Origin: a virus
Virus record (IMG/VR): IMGVR_UViG_3300035228_001239
Coordinates: 1-21,249 of that record
Reading direction: 5' to 3' (one strand)
Length of the DNA: 21,249 nucleotides
The position numbers and the translations under genes are program-made. Positions 1 through 6,800 of this stretch are shown here, one piece after another (the stretch's first letter is position 1; each line of letters begins with the position of its first letter). The notes under the pieces are model-generated. The model did no database searches and was not told where the DNA came from. It was given only the letters and a program-made list of their open reading frames with translations.

Positions 1-160
1 ATGCTTGCTCAAACACAGACCAATGTCCATGATTAATACAATACTTCAAGAGACCTTCAAAGCTAGGATTATCCTGATTATTAGGATTTGAAACCCTTGC
101 TATGTACGCCATCGTCTCCTCTGGATTGGGAGTCGATTGAACTAGTCTCACTTTTTCCAT
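1..160 (-). CDS. thyX: ThyX-type (flavin-dependent) thymidylate synthase, N-terminal part, runs off left edge
   Basis: ThyX methylates dUMP to dTMP using methylene-tetrahydrofolate and FAD/NADPH, supplying thymidylate for phage DNA replication. Only the first 53 codons lie in the window. The translation begins [20 protein letters not shown], continues with ARVSNP and ends at the edge with GHWSVFEQA. The A-R-x-S segment and the H-W-S-x-F-E-x-A segment are typical of the ThyX N-terminal region. The RHR-x7-S signature would lie beyond position 1, so it cannot be checked. The start is ATG at 158-160, preceded by the ribosome-binding sequence AAAGGA four bases upstream. The 5' end overlaps the end of the upstream small gene by 80 bases. 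It is the last visible gene of the small-gene operon. Identification is strong for the family; activity is inferred. Confidence 0.9.
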   Translation of the reverse strand, partial: MEKVRLVQSTPNPEETMAYIARVSNPNNQDNPSFEGLLKYCINHGHWSVFEQA

Positions 161-302
161 GATTTCCTTTCAGTTGTTTTAATTTTAATCCTTTTTTAGC
201 AACTTTCTTTGCTTTCTTCATATACAAAAGTTCTTCATCCGTATATAGCCAAGGATTCTTAAGTGCTTCCTTGGTTAACCGAATTGTATCTTTCATCCGC
301 AT
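81..302 (-). CDS. Small basic cyanophage-type hypothetical protein (73 aa)
   Basis: Function unknown. The protein has a basic N-terminal half with the segment [18 protein letters not shown], which resembles a short motif I associate with small cyanophage proteins. The Lys-rich middle could bind nucleic acid, but that is a guess. The start ATG at 300-302 has a GAGG ribosome-binding site seven bases upstream; a second in-frame ATG lies two codons in. The C-terminal 26 residues are encoded in an 80-base overlap with the thyX start and are Ser/Gly-rich, so they may be poorly constrained. The first 44 bases overlap the end of the upstream gene. Overlap on both sides fits a compact phage operon. 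Confidence 0.75.
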   Translation of the reverse strand: MRMKDTIRLTKEALKNPWLYTDEELLYMKKAKKVAKKGLKLKQLKGNHGKSETSSIDSQSRGDDGVHSKGFKS

Positions 303-516
303 AATAGACCTCGTAATACTTGATAATTCCGTGAGTGATCATATTACCTTGTGACACCCAATCATGGGCACACTCATAAATGGACCTGTTACTATATTTA
401 GGTTGACCACTGGGATCTAACTCCCTTCCAAATCTTTCAAGTAGAGTGCTGAGAGCACTAGCCCTCACTTGCATCTTATCTGGCGTGTACCGCCAATCAG
501 TCGGGATATCCGTCAT
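259..516 (-). CDS. Cyanophage-type hypothetical protein (85 aa)
   Basis: Function unknown. The protein begins MTDIPTDWRYTPDKMQVRAS and continues with a run rich in charged and aromatic residues (LLERFGRELDPSG, YECAHDWVSQGN), consistent with a small soluble helical protein. I recognise it only as the kind of short conserved protein found in T4-like cyanophages. Start choice is uncertain. ATG at 514-516 has GGAG close upstream (three bases); ATG at 523-525 and TTG at 529-531 are in frame but lack a clear ribosome-binding site. It overlaps the upstream gene by 20 bases and the downstream gene by 44. It lies in the operon that ends in thyX. Confidence 0.75.
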   Translation of the reverse strand: MTDIPTDWRYTPDKMQVRASALSTLLERFGRELDPSGQPKYSNRSIYECAHDWVSQGNMITHGIIKYYEVYYADERYNSVNQGST

Positions 517-667
517 CGTCTCCATCAGCAAAGTATTCTACTGGATCATCAAGATTTTCTCGCGTATCTTGTTGATATGCTTCTTTATTGGAAAATACTT
601 CAGATTCCAATTCCTGAACCAGGGCTTTCATGGTTAAGACTAGACCCTTTAAAACTTGTCTATCCAT
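497..667 (-). CDS. Small acidic hypothetical protein (56 aa)
   Basis: Function unknown. The protein begins MDRQVLKGLVLTMKALVQEL and ends in an acidic Asp-rich tail (FADGDDDGYPD). The N-terminal half looks amphipathic and helical. The start is taken as ATG at 665-667 because a strong promoter has its -10 box at 689-694, giving a predicted transcript start near 682. The upstream GTG at 695-697 therefore lies inside the promoter spacer and could not be on that transcript. No clear ribosome-binding site precedes the ATG, and a second ATG lies 12 codons in. It is the first gene of the operon leading through two small genes to thyX. Confidence 0.65.
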   Translation of the reverse strand: MDRQVLKGLVLTMKALVQELESEVFSNKEAYQQDTRENLDDPVEYFADGDDDGYPD

Positions 668-688
668 CAGAATAATGAGGTTTTGTCT

Positions 689-717
689 ATTATACACAAA
701 AAAGGGGTCCCCGTCAA
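689..717 (-). promoter_or_regulatory. Host-type (sigma-70) early promoter fused to a terminator
   Basis: On the minus strand TTGACG (712-717) and a perfect TATAAT (689-694) are separated by exactly 17 bases. The predicted start is near 682 and drives the small-gene/thyX operon. The -35 hexamer is exactly the loop of the terminator hairpin, and the spacer consists of the hairpin 3' arm plus the U-tract. It may act as a T4-like cyanophage early promoter read by the host polymerase. Confidence 0.8.
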
Positions 718-726
718 GGAACCCCT
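698..726 (-). terminator. Intrinsic terminator, minus strand
   Basis: The minus-strand RNA forms a 9-bp stem (AGGGGTTCC with GGGACCCCT, one G-U pair) around a 6-base loop, followed by six U. Read from the plus strand the same position is a C-A mismatch, so the structure favours termination of minus-strand transcripts coming from the DUF4278-like gene upstream. Confidence 0.85.
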
Positions 727-746
727 AGTTATCTATGTAAGCATGA

Positions 747-914
747 TCACTTGCTATAAGTTCTACCGCGATAGCAGAAAGTCCCGTGAGACTCTTTGCT
801 TTCTACACAACGGGTAGAATACTCAACACCACGATATGAAGTGTGGGTAATCTGTGCGTTATGCAAAGCAGATGCTTTTTGAATCTGCCTGCGAATGAGA
901 TTAAGTGTGTTCAT
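747..914 (-). CDS. DUF4278-like small protein (55 aa)
   Basis: Function unknown. The protein starts MNTLNLIRRQIQKASALHNA and contains two YRG motifs (SYRGVEYSTR and CYRGRTYSK). These are the hallmark of DUF4278, a short cyanobacterial and cyanophage domain of unknown role. The start ATG at 912-914 has an excellent AGGAG ribosome-binding site seven bases upstream. A longer frame to position 980 exists, but it would run into the upstream gene and ignore that site. It lies 41 bases after the preceding 53-codon gene and is followed by a terminator, so the two form a short two-gene operon. The basic, aromatic composition could suit a small binding protein; this is only inference. Confidence 0.8.
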   Translation of the reverse strand: MNTLNLIRRQIQKASALHNAQITHTSYRGVEYSTRCVESKESHGTFCYRGRTYSK

Positions 915-955
915 TGTGTTACTCCTGAAGTTAGGGTGGTTTAATCCCCGTTCCT

Positions 956-1117
956 TCAGTCGTTTGCGTCCCAATAGCACTCAGGTGTAGAATCCTTTAC
1001 GGTTTCTACTAACTCAACTTTAAAAGCATCTGGGATATTCTCATTTGCTTTCATCCGAAACATAATTGCATCGGCTTGTTGACAGGTGAGTGATGAATAT
1101 AATAAAAATTCAATCAT
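956..1117 (-). CDS. Short cyanophage-type hypothetical protein (53 aa)
   Basis: Function unknown. The translated frame begins MIEFLLYSSLTCQQADAIMF and ends TPECYWDAND; I recall similar short proteins with this ending in cyanophages. The N-terminus is hydrophobic for about 12 residues, but it is too short and polar-interrupted to call a membrane anchor or signal peptide with confidence. The middle (RMKANENIPDAFKVELVETVKD) is predicted helical. Two cysteines (positions 12 and 46) could pair. The start is ATG at 1115-1117; the leader upstream carries a hairpin and only a distant GGAG. It is the first gene after the strong promoter at 1180-1208 and shares an operon with the DUF4278-like gene. Confidence 0.7.
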   Translation of the reverse strand: MIEFLLYSSLTCQQADAIMFRMKANENIPDAFKVELVETVKDSTPECYWDAND

Positions 1118-1119
1118 GG

Positions 1120-1190
1120 GATGAACGGCTCCGTTCCGCGACTTACTTGCGTCTCCCTAGGGAGATGAACGACAGGTCTATTATAGACCT
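1120..1190 (-). promoter_or_regulatory. Leader with three successive inverted repeats (possible operator or structured 5' UTR)
   Basis: Three dyads lie between the promoter and the 53-codon gene. AGGTCTAT-A-ATAGACCT (1174-1190) is a 17-bp near-perfect palindrome enclosing the -10 box. TCTCCCTAGGGAGA (1152-1165) is a 14-bp palindrome. GAACGG-AG-CCGTTC (1123-1136) is a hairpin just before the start codon. The first looks like a repressor-type operator; the others could fold in the leader RNA. Only the symmetry is seen; any function is inferred. Confidence 0.5.
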
Positions 1191-1208
1191 CATACTGTAT
1201 TTAGTCAA
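1180..1208 (-). promoter_or_regulatory. Host-type promoter with embedded late-type box
   Basis: On the minus strand TTGACT (1203-1208) is followed after exactly 17 bases by a perfect TATAAT (1180-1185). The -35 region also contains ACTAAATA (1198-1205), the late-type box seen upstream of the structural operons. It drives the 53-codon and DUF4278-like genes and lies directly after the terminator of the glutaredoxin operon. Confidence 0.8.
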
Positions 1209-1218
1209 CCCTATAGAG

Positions 1219-1250
1219 CAAAAAAAACCCGGAGATTTTTTCCCCGGATT
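1219..1250 (-). terminator. Intrinsic terminator, minus strand
   Basis: The minus-strand RNA forms a 10-bp stem (AATCCGGGGA with TCTCCGGGTT, including G-U pairs) around a loop of five A, followed by a run of U. It ends the five-gene glutaredoxin operon 19 bases after the stop of the last gene. Confidence 0.85.
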
Positions 1251-1269
1251 CTTGAAATTAAAAGTTGAA

Positions 1270-1551
1270 TTACTTTTTGGACTCTTTAACCTTACTTTTG
1301 TACCCGTACATTTTTGGATCAATTCTACCCTCGGCTTGAATCCAACCCTTAAATCCTTTTTTATACTTATCGTAATAAAAATCAAAAAGATCTACTTGTT
1401 TATAGGATGAGGAAATATCATATTTTTTATTCCCTTCCGAATCATAGTATTCAACTAAAAAAGCAGAATTTGGCAAACTTTTATCATTTGCCAATTCAGG
1501 GTCACAATCCTCATGCAGGATATTTACTCTTTCATTACTTAATTTACTCAA
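1270..1551 (-). CDS. Cyanophage-type hypothetical protein (93 aa), probable TTG start
   Basis: Function unknown. The protein is hydrophilic and aromatic-rich, with SAFLVEYYDSEGNKKYDISS in the middle and a strongly basic C-terminus (KSKVKESKK). It looks like a small soluble protein of T4-like cyanophages. The start is taken as TTG at 1549-1551: a GGAGG ribosome-binding site lies six bases upstream, and the TTG overlaps the stop of the preceding gene as TTGA, the same arrangement as the common ATGA overlap. An in-frame GTG five codons earlier lies before the ribosome-binding site. It is the last gene of the glutaredoxin operon and is followed by a terminator. Confidence 0.8.
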   Translation of the reverse strand: MSKLSNERVNILHEDCDPELANDKSLPNSAFLVEYYDSEGNKKYDISSSYKQVDLFDFYYDKYKKGFKGWIQAEGRIDPKMYGYKSKVKESKK

Positions 1552-1997
1552 CGCCGTCCTCCCCACTCAACATCTGGATAAGCCTCTTTAATGACATTGT
1601 GAGTAATACGATATTTTTTACTCAGATTCTTATCCTTGACCAGACAAACAATTTCTGCCTCATCAGGGTGCAGAGACTCTAGCAACTCAATGAATAGAGA
1701 CTCTCTACGAGTACGCTTAAGAGTATCATTACCTCCCTTCACATAGTTATAGAGAGTTCTATACTGACTAGCTAACTTACTTTGATTATCTACAGTAGGA
1801 GAATCATTTGGAGTAAATGGAACATCTCCGTCAGGAATAGCACTTTCGACACTATCATCAAAGTTCCATACGAATAAAGAGACTAAAGCAGGAGATCTAT
1901 GCTCTTTGAGTAGATTGATTTTTGCTGCTTTAGTCTTTGCACTCGATACAGCTTGCAAAATTTCAGACTGAAGTGGATGTGGTGGTAATTTGCTCAT
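1548..1997 (-). CDS. DUF6433-type protein (149 aa)
   Basis: Function unknown. I recognise the family as DUF6433, common in T4-like phages of marine bacteria. Features include an N-terminal helix with KTKAAKINLLKEH, a central acidic/Pro segment (WNFDDSVESAIPDGDVPFTP), then KRTRRESLFIELLESLHPDE, and a C-terminal segment with VCLVKDKNLSKKYRITHNVI followed by EAYP. The C-terminal K-D-K-N-L pattern is the most family-specific part. The length of about 150 residues is usual. ATG at 1995-1997 is the start; the site upstream is A-rich with no strong Shine-Dalgarno. The stop overlaps the next start (TTGA), suggesting translational coupling. The family is often found near recombination or replication genes, but nothing here fixes its role. 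Confidence 0.8.
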   Translation of the reverse strand: MSKLPPHPLQSEILQAVSSAKTKAAKINLLKEHRSPALVSLFVWNFDDSVESAIPDGDVPFTPNDSPTVDNQSKLASQYRTLYNYVKGGNDTLKRTRRESLFIELLESLHPDEAEIVCLVKDKNLSKKYRITHNVIKEAYPDVEWGGRR

Positions 1998-2016
1998 GAT
2001 TTTTTCAAGTTAATAA

Positions 2017-2241
2017 TTAGTCTTCGTCATCGTCTTCATCTTCATTAAAACGAAAGGCGATTAGTGAATCAGGGAGGACATTGCCATGCTCATCGTACAT
2101 TTCTGGATGAAGGACTTGCTGTTGCTCTGGACGATCATGATGATAGATCATATACTCTCTAAGCACCCATCCTAACATACAACCAACGATTAAAGCACCT
2201 AGAACCAAGAATGATCCTACGACTAAACTGACTGCTAGCAT
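2017..2241 (-). CDS. Small single-pass membrane protein with acidic tail (74 aa)
   Basis: Residues about 3-27 form one hydrophobic segment (LAVSLVVGSFLVLGALIVGC and onward), followed by a charged region. The rest is hydrophilic with a conserved-looking LHPEMYDEHGNVLPD segment and an Asp/Glu-only C-terminus. It probably sits in the host inner membrane with its tail in the cytoplasm; orientation is inferred from the flanking charges. Such short membrane proteins recur in cyanophages, and their function is unknown. ATG at 2239-2241 is preceded by AGGAAA, and a stronger AAAGGAG lies within the end of the upstream gene four bases away, so translation is probably coupled. Confidence 0.8.
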   Translation of the reverse strand: MLAVSLVVGSFLVLGALIVGCMLGWVLREYMIYHHDRPEQQQVLHPEMYDEHGNVLPDSLIAFRFNEDEDDDED

Positions 2242-2245
2242 TTTC

Positions 2246-2443
2246 CTATTCTCCTTTGGGAATATCTTTTTTGATATCCAGAGTAATTTCTAGATAAAAA
2301 TGGAATTCTCTCTTAAAAAACCGGATCATATTTCCAAAAATTACTTGGAAAGTTTTCGGTTTTTCTTTCTCTTTTCCTCCGCTGAGAATAAATTCAATCC
2401 CACGATTTGGGTTGATATCATTATTTAGTTCTGTTTCAGACAA
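2246..2443 (-). CDS. Small basic hypothetical protein (65 aa), TTG start
   Basis: Function unknown. The protein has an acidic, Asn-rich start (MSETELNNDINPNRG) followed by a Lys/Phe-rich region (FGNMIRFFKREFHFYLEITL) that is amphipathic and may associate with membranes or another protein. The start is TTG at 2441-2443 with AAAGAG seven bases upstream inside the end of the glutaredoxin gene, which it overlaps by eight bases. No better ATG exists near the N-terminus. The stop lies four bases before the membrane-protein start. It is the second gene of the glutaredoxin operon. Confidence 0.7.
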   Translation of the reverse strand: MSETELNNDINPNRGIEFILSGGKEKEKPKTFQVIFGNMIRFFKREFHFYLEITLDIKKDIPKGE

Positions 2444-2666
2444 GATTCTGCTCTTTAAAATACCTCACTGTGTCGGCAGCTCCTCCAACAACTGTATCAT
2501 TATGAACTACTTGGGGGAAGTACTGGGTCTTGAATTCGTTTTCAAATTCTTCAATAGTAAAATCTTGATTCAAAGTGTAAACCACATGCTTTTGCTCTGT
2601 GATTTCCATGAGCTGTTTTACCTGGCGGCAGTGTCCGCAACCAGGCATTGAGTAGATTGTAAACAT
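2436..2666 (-). CDS. grx: Glutaredoxin
   Basis: This is a small thiol-disulfide oxidoreductase that would use glutathione to reduce protein disulfides, for example in ribonucleotide reductase. The protein (76 aa) begins MFTIYSMPGCGHCRQVKQLM, with the active-site motif C-G-H-C at about residues 10-13. It has the cis-proline segment YFPQVVHNDTVVGG (about residues 49-62) and a GG-x2-D motif for glutathione binding. The length matches phage and bacterial class I glutaredoxins. The active-site C-G-H-C differs from the more usual C-P-Y-C and may shift redox potential. ATG at 2664-2666 is the first gene of its operon, with a T4-late-like box 22 bases upstream. Glutaredoxins are common in cyanophages and often sit near nucleotide-metabolism genes. 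Confidence 0.92.
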   Translation of the reverse strand: MFTIYSMPGCGHCRQVKQLMEITEQKHVVYTLNQDFTIEEFENEFKTQYFPQVVHNDTVVGGAADTVRYFKEQNLV

Positions 2667-2688
2667 AATCGATTTCTACCTACAAATA

Positions 2689-2696
2689 CATTTATA
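2689..2696 (-). promoter_or_regulatory. Putative T4-type late promoter box (TATAAATG)
   Basis: TATAAATG on the minus strand lies 22 bases upstream of the glutaredoxin start and matches the T4 late consensus TATAAATA at seven of eight positions. It lies in the only gap between this operon and the oxygenase-like gene. No hairpin terminator was seen in the gap. Confidence 0.45.
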
Positions 2697-2702
2697 AAAA
2701 AA

Positions 2703-3257
2703 TTAAATTGCCCTACTATATCCCCGAAGCTGTGGGGGAACATGATCAATATTTGCAGAAATAACTATTCTTCTTCCCTCATGATTATCAGGAACCCAAT
2801 GGGGTAAACTAGCGTCAAACGCTAAAACTAATCCATTTTCTACAGATCTACATGTGTCTCCAAAACAAATAGGTGCAGAGTTTTCCTCCACATCAATATA
2901 AAAAATCAAAGACAACGCTGAGGGAAAGTGACTATGAAACTTTGTCCCTTCATTTGGACCATAATCCATAGCCCATAGATTAATTACCTCATATATGCCG
3001 TTAGTAGAAAAGTACTGCTTGCCAATAGAGTTTGCAACCCCTTCAAAGTAATTTACAATTGGAGAAAATCTAGAATCAACCTCATGAAGATTCCAAGCAG
3101 ATCTCCAGTTAGCATTGACATTGGAGTCCTTACATGTGTCTGGATTTTCTTTTTTGTAATCAAGAATGATTTGCTTGAACTCATCCAACCTTTCAGTCCA
3201 TTTAGACTCAAAAATTGGCATTTCAATCTGAACTTTTGACAGTGTTATGGCAGACAT
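2703..3257 (-). CDS. Putative 2OG-Fe(II) oxygenase-like protein (184 aa), paralogue 1
   Basis: This is likely a non-haem iron, 2-oxoglutarate-dependent oxygenase fold (double-stranded beta-helix); the substrate is unknown. The core runs from about residue 88: INLWAMDYGPNEGTKFHSHF, then SLIFYIDVEENSAP, a VENGLVLAFDASLPHWV strand pair and GRRIVISANID. Candidate metal ligands are His108/His110 and His153, with Arg162/163 for the 2OG carboxylate. The H-x-H (rather than H-x-D) pattern resembles the 2OG-FeII_Oxy_5 type seen in cyanophages. It aligns end to end with the next gene upstream, so the two arose by duplication. Their coding regions overlap by 13 bases. It is the last gene of the operon that starts with the protease-fibre gene. 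Confidence 0.65.
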   Translation of the reverse strand: MSAITLSKVQIEMPIFESKWTERLDEFKQIILDYKKENPDTCKDSNVNANWRSAWNLHEVDSRFSPIVNYFEGVANSIGKQYFSTNGIYEVINLWAMDYGPNEGTKFHSHFPSALSLIFYIDVEENSAPICFGDTCRSVENGLVLAFDASLPHWVPDNHEGRRIVISANIDHVPPQLRGYSRAI

Positions 3258-3805
3258 ACTTTATCGATATTCATGGCGATTGCTATTCTTCTTGCCTTGG
3301 TTGGTGGAACAAAATGTGTGAGTACTCCGGGGAATAAGACCATCATACCATTTTTAACATGAACCTCCTTGTCTTCTAAAAAGATAGGAGCAACATCTTC
3401 TTCCACATCTATGTAGTAGACGCATGACCATGCTGCAGAAAGGTGATCATGGGGAAGAGCTTGGTCACCCTTTTCCATGACAACTGCCCATAAGGACACC
3501 ACTTTATAATCTGCATTAGTGTCAAAGACATGCTTCATGATGTATTTTAGCACATGCAAAGCATAATCGCCAACAGGGATAAATCTTTCGTCAGTTTCGT
3601 ATGTGTCCCATTTGGTCAACCATGCTTTAACAGAATGGCCTGCTGTCTCGTTAGTATCCAGATACTCTGGATCTTTCTCTCTTTTTTCTAAAATTATATC
3701 TTTAAATTTATTAAATTCTTCAGGACCATCTTCAATGACGAAGGTGGGCAGATGACTGACCACCTTGTCATAGTGAATGATCTTAGATGTAAGTTCTCTC
3801 TCCAT
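3245..3805 (-). CDS. Putative 2OG-Fe(II) oxygenase-like protein (186 aa), paralogue 2
   Basis: Same family as the gene downstream, with the same domain order. Core: VVSLWAVVMEKGDQ, then LPHDHLSAAWSCVYYIDVEE, NGMMVLFPGVLTHFVPP and ARRIAIAMNIDKV. Candidate ligands are His119/His121 (with Asp120 between) and His164, with Arg172/173 for 2OG binding. Substrate unknown. ATG at 3803-3805 is chosen; an in-frame TTG at 3815-3817 would add four residues, and neither has a strong ribosome-binding site at ideal spacing. The 5' end overlaps the end of the protease-fibre gene by 23 bases, which ties its expression to that structural protein. It might modify a virion component or a host metabolite; the sequence does not decide. 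Confidence 0.65.
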   Translation of the reverse strand: MERELTSKIIHYDKVVSHLPTFVIEDGPEEFNKFKDIILEKREKDPEYLDTNETAGHSVKAWLTKWDTYETDERFIPVGDYALHVLKYIMKHVFDTNADYKVVSLWAVVMEKGDQALPHDHLSAAWSCVYYIDVEEDVAPIFLEDKEVHVKNGMMVLFPGVLTHFVPPTKARRIAIAMNIDKVCLP

Positions 3806-6800
3806 CCTGTCCGCCAAGTGTCATAATACTAAGTTCACCCAAGTCTTCAAGGGCAGGAATTCCATTATACACCCTAACGGTATATCCATTAACCGTTCTG
3901 TCAGAAATCCTAAGATTAACAATACCACCTGGGAAGGCATTTGTACCACTCGCGATGCCAATGACAGCATAATCAGTGTCATTCATTGCATCTGAGAAGT
4001 TCACATTGTATGTTCCAGTAGCAGTTTGTTCAATGGAGCTGACATTATGTGAGCGATCACCAGGAGTGTAGTCACTGTTGCCAACACCAAGATTACTATT
4101 CATGTACCAGGAAGTAGCACGACCTTCATAGAACTGGGTGTAAGTAGCAGTCTTGAGACCTACAAGGTTCTTAAACTCCCCAACTCTGCTGACCTTATGG
4201 AAATCATTATTAAACACTTGGATGGAGTTACCCATGTTTCCAAATCGTGTTCCAATACCAGCACCATAGTACAGAAGCTGAGGTGTGTTCTCATCAATGA
4301 GAATTTCAGTATAAGTTCCAGTCTCAGTTACATTATCAGAGAACTGGTTCGGAGTTGTTGTACCAAATCCTACTGCAGAACCATCTGGAGCATAGTAGAA
4401 CCTGATCGGATAGTTTGCCTGCTGTGATGCATTAGTAAAGCGATAGGTTTGACCTACTTCAAATCTCAGGTAAGGAGATTCATAACCCTGAACATTGATA
4501 GAACGATCAGATCCAATACCAAAGTATCTGTGATCTGTTGTCTTCGTACCAATAGTAGTAGGTAGAGGCTTGAATGTACCCTCAAACTGCGTGTAAAGGT
4601 TCTTAGCGGTGTCTGCAGCACCCGTTAAGGTGGAGAAACTAGAACTATTAGCAAAGAGTGCATTGTTTGCCTGAGAGGCAAGTCCAGCGAGCGTAGCGTA
4701 GGTAGCAATGCCAGCGACAATAGCCTCAGATGCAATGCCTGCAAGTGTAGCACGAGGTGCCTCGTTAATCGTTATTGTAACGATACCAGCAGAGACTGGA
4801 CTTACATCAAGACCAGCATTAAAGTTAACTGTTCCTGCTGTACCAACTGCGGATCCAGAGTCTTGGATAATGACACCAGAACCAGCAGCAACAATATTAG
4901 TTAACTGAGATCCGTCACCAATGAATCTCGGTGCAGTGATGTCATTATTAGATGTGATTGTGGCAGCTGCGTCCAATTGAGCAGCTGTTCCTGCAGTTGT
5001 TGCACTGTCAGCAGTTTGTGCCGAGGTCGCTGTAGTTGCTACCGTAGCAATTCCGGCAACAGTTGCAAAGTCTGCTTGAGTTGCTTTCGGAACAGAGACA
5101 CCAGCAGCAAGACTATTAGCAGTTTGTGCAACACTTACAGTATCCGCAGCAGTAATAGTGACAATACCAGCAGAGATTTGAGATACTGTCAGGTTTTGAC
5201 CGAAGTTAATGGTAGCAGCAGTGCCAATAGGACTATCATTGTCCTTAATGATAACACCTGCACCAACACCAGTTACACCAGTGATACCGGAACCATCACC
5301 AAAGAATGAAGTTGCAGTAATATTACCGGTAGTATTGACATTAATGTTTGTACCGATACCAGAAGGACCAGGATCCTGAGGTACAGAGTGAGCAACAAAT
5401 GTTAGGTTGGGTTTAGAACCACGAACAATCAGACTCTGACCTTTAGCAAGAGCAAGGTTATCAATCTGAACATCTTGTAGAGGAGCCAGTCTTAAACCAA
5501 ATACTAAGTAGTCAGACTCTTGGAACTCAGCGATACCACCAGATGACAGACCAACTGACATACCGACAGTAGAATCAGAGTTCTGGTTTGTAGCGTGAAC
5601 TGTGACTAGACTATCTTCTTGTGCTGTAAAAAACTCAAGGTTAGTATTGATCTGGAAAGGAGGTTTGAATCCAAGAGTACCAGATCTTCTTCTGCCATGA
5701 ACCAGAGCAGAGTCAGGGCCCAACTTATCAAACTTTCTAGTAGCAAAGGCAAGGAAAGAGATGTTAGGGTCGAAAGAAGATACGAAAATCTTATCTCCAG
5801 GTTTAATACCAACTTTCTCAATCAGTCTCGTACCACCTCTTTCTAGAGGAATACCATAAGTGATAAAATCACTCTTTTTAAATCCAGGTGTACTAGAGAT
5901 ACCAATAGAGAATGTAGAACGGAAGTCATTCTGGTTTGCAACACTGATACTAACCTCAAGGAGGTTATCTGCCTCATATAACTGGACGGGCTCAACAACA
6001 CCATTCGTCAGTGTTGTTTTAATAGAAGCAAGTCTACCTACCTCGGCAAGAGCGGCACCAGGAGTGGTGAATGTGACGACTGCTGAGAAAGGAGATGTAT
6101 GTTCAACACCAGATGTGCCATCAGCATTAGATAGATGACGACATCTTACATAGAAAGTATGACTAGAGTTAAGTCCGTCAGGAATTATTTGAGATAGAGA
6201 AGTATTATTATCACCAATACTAGTAAATACTATAGTACTAAATCCAATATCTTCAGCAACTTCAAATTCAACTGCTTTTAAAGTACCAGATACTGCTTCG
6301 CTATCAATAGAAACAAATGCACTGGATACAAGAGCAATACCAAATCTCTGATTCAGAGTAGATCCACTAATAGGTGATGTAACAGTAGGCGCTTGAACAC
6401 CAGGAGCATTACCTAAGGTAGAGAATGAAACAATACCTACAGAATAATCAGAGACATAAGCAGTGAATGCTGTACCATCATCATTAGACAGATGTCTTGT
6501 ACGAGCATAGTGAGTCGTAAAACCTGCTAACTGAACATCAACTGTTTGAATTACATTAGTATTATTATCTCCAGTAGATTCCCAAACAATAGAACTAAAG
6601 TCAGATGCGACTGAGAGTTGCATCTCAATTGCTTTTAGAGTACCAGATACGGTAGTGTCTCCAACAGCAATATATTCACTAGATCTTAATAGTAGCCCTT
6701 CAGTACTAATGCCAATATCATTATTAATTGGAGATTCAATAGAGGGTTCTGTAATACCAGCAAATTCTGTTAAGATGCCTGCGTTGACATCCAAGTAAAC

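Noticed and set aside
1090-1410. Plus-strand open frame of 106 codons crossing the terminator/promoter region
   Set aside because: It spans a minus-strand terminator, promoter and leader and overlaps a convincing minus-strand gene; the translation has no recognisable features.
4621-5160. Ala/Thr-rich short repeats as a possible DNA repeat array
   Set aside because: The repetition (AGIAT, ATLAG and similar) is at protein level within the fibre shaft; the bases vary and spacing is irregular, so it is neither a CRISPR nor a satellite.
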